NCBI GenBank assembly: GCA_049509675.1 | Contig: JBEKZQ010000295.1 | Location: 1 to 8,002, forward strand | DNA from: JBEKZQ01 sp049509675 | Lineage (GTDB): Bacteria; Planctomycetota; Planctomycetia; Pirellulales; Thermoguttaceae | Reading direction: 5' to 3' | Length of the DNA: 8,002 nt | Shown here: positions 5,626-8,002 of the stretch, piece after piece | How the letters are laid out: the number at the start of each line of letters is the position of its first letter | Position numbering within the stretch: position 1 is the stretch's first letter | Notes under the pieces: generated by a model | The model's input: the letters and a program-made list of their open reading frames with translations, nothing else | What the model was told of the DNA's origin: nothing | The model's database searches: none | Translations under genes and position numbers: made by a program

Positions 5626-7328
5626 GCCTTGGTCCGCACGCGGTTGCGAATGGCGATCAATTGTTTCATGACGTGCTGGATCCGTCCGGTTTCGCCGCAC
5701 GTGCCGAAGGCATCGTGCAGGGCCCGGTACAGCTTGTACAGTTCGGCGTAGACGGCCGCCGCGGCCGGCTTGGGGCGATACATTTCCGGCTTGGCGCCGG
5801 TCATCCTCTGCTGGGCCTGCTGGACGGTCTGGTAGGCCCCGCCCGCCACGGCGCCGAAGATCGCCGCGCCCAAGGCACACGTCTGCGCCGAGCGGCTGAT
5901 CTTCATGGGCCGGTTGCAGACGTCGGCGTAGATCTGCATCACGAAGGGGTTCTTTTCGGCGATCCCGCCGCAATTGACCACCTCCTTGACCGACATGCCG
6001 TACTCCTCGAAACGGTTGATGATGGTCAAGGCGCCGAAGGCCGTGGCCTCGACCAGGGCGCGATAAATCTCGGCGGCGTCGGTGTGCAGGGTTTGCCCCA
6101 CCAACAGGCCCGATAGCAGCGGGTCGACCAGGATGGTGCGATTGCCGTTGTTCCAATCCAGGGCCAGCAGGCCGCTTTCGCCGGGCCGGAGCGACTTGGC
6201 CCGCCGCGTCAGATTGAGGTGCGGGTCGCCAAAGCCCGTATAGTCTTGCGGCGCCAGGTACTTGACGAACCAGTTGAAGATGTCGCCCACGGCCGACTGC
6301 CCGGCCTCCAGGCCGTACATTCCCGGCAGGATCGAACCGGGAACCACGCCGCACAGGCCGGGGATGTCGGGAAGCGGGCGTTCCAAGGGGGCGACCATCA
6401 TGTCGCAGGTGCTGGTGCCGATGATCTTCACCAGGGTGCCGGGCTTGATGCCGGCGCCGACCGCGCCCATGTGGGCGTCGAAGGCCCCCACGGCCACCGC
6501 CGTGCCGGGGGCCAGCCCGATCGCCTCGGCCGTGCCGGCGGTCAGTTCGCCCGCCTTGCGGTCGGCGGTCAGGGCCGGCGTGGCATAGCAATCGCGGAGC
6601 CGCACCAGGGCCGGGTCGAGACCGGCCAAGAATGCCTTGCTCGGCAACCCGCCCCATTGCTCATGGTACATCGCCTTGTGGCCGGCGGCGCAGATGCCCC
6701 GGGGCAGCGTGCCGGGATCGAGGCGGCCGGTGATGAAGGCCGGAATGAAATCGGCCAGCTCGACCCACGAGGCGGCCGCCTCGAACACCTTGGGCGCCGT
6801 CCGCTTGCAATGCAATATCTTGGACCAATACCATTCGCTGCTATAGGTGCCGCCGCACTTCGCCAGGTAGCCATCGCCGCTGCGGGCGGCCTTTTCCGTG
6901 ATCTCGGCTGCCTCGGCATGGCTGGTGTGGTCCTTCCAAAGCCAGGCCTGCGCCGCCCGATTCTTCTTGAAGGCCGGCCTCAGGCCCAAGGGCATCCCCT
7001 GCCGGTCGACCGGGATCGGCGTGGAGCCGGTCGTGTCGATGCCGATCCCCACCACGTGCTCCGGCTGCAGGCCGGCCTTCTTCCTGGCCGAGGCCACCGC
7101 GACGGCCATCGAGCGAAAGAAACCCTCGATATAATCGGCCGCATTCTGCCGGGCCAGGTTGGGGTCCTTGCGATCCAGCAGCACGCCCGCCTCGCCGCTG
7201 GGGTAGTCGTACACCGACGTGGCCACCTCGCTCCCGTCGGCCGTATCGACAATCAACGCCCGCACGCTGTTGGTCCCGTAATCCACGCCGATGGCGAACT
7301 GCCGTGGTACTGCTGAACGCTTGGCCAT
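5622..7328 (-). CDS. araB: Ribulokinase (FGGY carbohydrate kinase)
   Basis: 568-residue cytoplasmic kinase, almost the length of E. coli AraB (566), which phosphorylates L-ribulose with ATP. The N-terminal phosphate loop is AIGVDYGTNSVRALIVD (12-28). Family signatures follow: GIGIDTTGSTP (94-104), WLWKDHTSHAEA (129-140), GGTYSSEWYWSKILH (159-173), VELADFIP (189-196), VGAFDAHMGAVGAG (280-293, with D284 the likely catalytic base), IIGTSTCDMM (302-311), LDWNNGNRT (390-398) and the adenine-side motif VNCGGIAEKNPF (451-462). WKDHTSHAEA and the WNNGNRT region are specific to ribulokinases within FGGY. The ATG at 7328 is preceded by AGGAG at 9 bases. It is the first gene of the unit and ends with a 4-base overlap into araD. 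I see no truncation or damaged motif. Confidence 0.96.
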   Translation of the reverse strand: MAKRSAVPRQFAIGVDYGTNSVRALIVDTADGSEVATSVYDYPSGEAGVLLDRKDPNLARQNAADYIEGFFRSMAVAVASARKKAGLQPEHVVGIGIDTTGSTPIPVDRQGMPLGLRPAFKKNRAAQAWLWKDHTSHAEAAEITEKAARSGDGYLAKCGGTYSSEWYWSKILHCKRTAPKVFEAAASWVELADFIPAFITGRLDPGTLPRGICAAGHKAMYHEQWGGLPSKAFLAGLDPALVRLRDCYATPALTADRKAGELTAGTAEAIGLAPGTAVAVGAFDAHMGAVGAGIKPGTLVKIIGTSTCDMMVAPLERPLPDIPGLCGVVPGSILPGMYGLEAGQSAVGDIFNWFVKYLAPQDYTGFGDPHLNLTRRAKSLRPGESGLLALDWNNGNRTILVDPLLSGLLVGQTLHTDAAEIYRALVEATAFGALTIINRFEEYGMSVKEVVNCGGIAEKNPFVMQIYADVCNRPMKISRSAQTCALGAAIFGAVAGGAYQTVQQAQQRMTGAKPEMYRPKPAAAAVYAELYKLYRALHDAFGTCGETGRIQHVMKQLIAIRNRVRTKA

Positions 7329-7337
7329 GACGGAGAA

Positions 7338-7342
7338 CTCCT
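7338..7342 (-). promoter_or_regulatory. araB ribosome binding site
   Basis: AGGAG on the minus strand lies 9 bases before the ATG at 7328, supporting that start. This is the clearest ribosome site of the five genes. Confidence 0.65.
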
Positions 7343-7370
7343 GGTGGTTGCAAGAGCCGATTGTCTGGTC

Positions 7371-7399
7371 AGTCTATTATCGAAAAACATCCTTGACAA
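7371..7399 (-). promoter_or_regulatory. Candidate promoter of the ara unit
   Basis: On the minus strand TTGTCA (7394-7399, 5 of 6 to TTGACA), a 17-base spacer and TAGACT (7371-7376, 4 of 6 to TATAAT) precede araB by about 42 bases. The spacer is AT-rich relative to the surroundings (GTTTTTCGATAA). The near-palindrome CTTGTCAAG around the -35 box could double as an operator half. No regulator gene is in the window. This is a consensus match only. Confidence 0.3.
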
Positions 7400-7433
7400 G
7401 TGGCCTGGCGGACAACCCGAGACAACTGCCGGC

Positions 7434-7453
7434 TGCCACTGGCTCTGCCAGTG
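7434..7453. repeat. TGCCACTGGCTCTGCCA direct repeat, copy 1, with hairpin
   Basis: The 17 bases at 7434-7450 recur exactly at 7697-7713. Here they are part of a hairpin with 7-bp arms CACTGGC (7437-7443) and GCCAGTG (7447-7453) and loop TCT. Confidence 0.55.
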
Positions 7454-7501
7454 CCGTGGTGCCGACGGCTGGCGTGAGCCGGGCTGTTGGCACTTCCTCA
7501 A

Positions 7502-7526
7502 TTTCAGATTTCAGATTTGAGATTTC
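7502..7526. repeat. TTTCAGA heptamer tandem repeat
   Basis: TTTCAGA (7502-7508), TTTCAGA (7509-7515), TTTGAGA (7516-7522) and a partial TTTC unit make 3.5 copies of a 7-base unit, AT-rich in a GC-rich setting. Confidence 0.55.
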
Positions 7527-7632
7527 CCGACGGCCGGCGCGGGTGCGGGCGGCTTTGCGCGCTCATCCCTTGCTCTTCGCTTTGATTCGCCGCGGCGTGG
7601 AGGCTGGCGGACAGGGGGGACAAGAAGATAAC

Positions 7633-7684
7633 GGACAGGAAGATCAGCAAGACATCCATTTTCCTGTCCAACCATATTCCTGTC
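7633..7684. repeat. GGACAGGAA inverted repeat with extra half-copy
   Basis: GGACAGGAA (7633-7641) and TTCCTGTCC (7661-7669) form a perfect 9-bp inverted repeat with a 19-base loop. A third partial copy TTCCTGTC is at 7677-7684, and another GGACAGG lies just outside at 7609-7615. It looks like a dispersed non-coding repeat unit. Confidence 0.5.
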
Positions 7685-7696
7685 GAATCCGCCGGG

Positions 7697-7713
7697 TGCC
7701 ACTGGCTCTGCCA
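7697..7713. repeat. TGCCACTGGCTCTGCCA direct repeat, copy 2
   Basis: Exact 17-base copy of 7434-7450. The following bases are CTG instead of GTG, so the hairpin of copy 1 is weakened here. Confidence 0.55.
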
Positions 7714-7754
7714 CTGCTTTGGCAACCTCTCGCCGCAAGAGCCCTCCGAAAGAG

Positions 7755-7770
7755 CACGGGCACGCCCGTG
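7755..7770. repeat. CACGGG/CCCGTG palindrome
   Basis: CACGGG (7755-7760), loop CACG, CCCGTG (7765-7770): a perfect 6-bp stem with a 4-base loop inside the repeat-rich region. Confidence 0.4.
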
Positions 7771-7783
7771 GCACCCTGCGCGA

Positions 7784-7797
7784 CCTCGACCCACCCT
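7784..7797. repeat. Half-copy of the left-edge palindrome arm
   Basis: CCTCGACCCACCCT is identical to the right arm of the nested palindrome at 123-136. Flanking bases on both sides differ between the two sites, and no matching opposite arm is evident nearby. Confidence 0.5.
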
Positions 7798-7809
7798 GTG
7801 ACGCGAAAG

Positions 7810-7882
7810 GGGTCAGGTCCATGTTTTCGGTCGTGAGTCGGCCAAATGGCAATGCCTATCAGCCGAAAAATGGACCAGACCC
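7810..7882. repeat. 73-base imperfect inverted repeat
   Basis: Arm 7810-7830 (GGGTCAGGTCCAT then GTTTTCGG) and arm 7863-7882 (complement GGGTCTGGTCCAT then TTTTCGG) pair over about 20 bases with one mismatch and one bulged base, around a 32-base centre that itself contains GCCAAATGGC (7841-7850). GGGTCAGGTCC-type arms are reminiscent of REP-like elements mobilised by RAYT transposases, but no such gene is visible here, so the class is inferred. Confidence 0.55.
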
Positions 7883-8002
7883 GAATGGCACTGCGCCTTG
7901 ATTTGATTGGACTTGCGGCAAAAATGTTGGGGGCCGCAACGAGGATCAGTGTGGCCGTGGTGATGCAATGACAACCTACCATCGGGCATTCCCTTCGCCA
8001 TG

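Larger units (their letters stand above)
7383..8002. other. Gene-free, repeat-rich intergenic region
   Basis: I find no convincing gene in these 620 bases on either strand. Translations are arginine- and proline-rich shadows without family features. The region instead holds at least six small repeat or palindrome units (7434-7453, 7502-7526, 7633-7684, 7697-7713, 7755-7770, 7784-7797, 7810-7882), listed separately. From 7883 to 8002 I see nothing interpretable; an ATG at 7968 opens a frame that runs off the window but has no ribosome site. Confidence 0.6.

Noticed and set aside
4975..6657. 560-codon minus frame that would extend araD upstream
   Set aside because: Only the last 216 residues are AraD. 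The extension is an out-of-frame reading of araB, and the ATG at 5625 matches the family N-terminus.
7291..7836. 181-codon plus-strand frame over the intergenic region
   Set aside because: It runs through several palindromes and direct repeats, overlaps the araB start and has no domain features.
7434..7882. CRISPR array
   Set aside because: The repeats differ from each other, are not evenly spaced and no cas gene is present.
7968..8002. Start of a plus-strand gene at the right edge (MTTYHRAFPSP...)
   Set aside because: Only 11 codons are visible, there is no ribosome site upstream, and the sequence is adjacent to repeats. It cannot be supported from this window.

Overview
The window is high-GC DNA that looks like a planctomycete chromosome, probably a Pirellulales-type relative. 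This is an inference. The clues are a secreted PQQ-type propeller protein with the N-terminal motif WPQFRGPTG, very common in that phylum; a UroD-like/sugar-transport gene pairing; and intergenic regions full of small palindromic repeats. All five confident genes lie on the minus strand, so transcription runs from right to left.

From right to left: 7329-8002 is a gene-free stretch packed with short inverted and direct repeats, with a candidate promoter next to the first gene. It is followed by araB (ribulokinase, 5622-7328) and araD (L-ribulose-5-phosphate 4-epimerase, 4975-5625), which overlap by 4 bases (ATGA). A 187-base gap holds two palindromic repeats in opposite orientation. Next come a 14-helix sodium/solute symporter of the SGLT type (2940-4787) and a UroD/MtaA-like protein (1687-2922), closely packed and probably translationally coupled. 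After a 212-base gap, with a third copy of the palindrome and a candidate promoter, comes the exported PQQ-like beta-propeller protein (182-1474). The left edge (1-136) is a nested palindrome that looks like a small non-autonomous mobile or REP-type element.

How the genes fit together: the symporter would bring a sugar in with sodium, AraB would phosphorylate L-ribulose, and AraD would convert L-ribulose 5-phosphate to D-xylulose 5-phosphate for the pentose phosphate pathway. No L-arabinose isomerase (AraA) is visible, so the first step must be encoded outside the window or the incoming substrate is already a ketose. The UroD-like protein is not HemE. It keeps an H-x-C...C pattern resembling the zinc site of corrinoid-dependent methyltransferases, which raises the untested idea that it acts on a methylated sugar or related compound. 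The PQQ-like gene may be an independent transcription unit. I see no rRNA, tRNA, CRISPR array, transposase or prophage gene.
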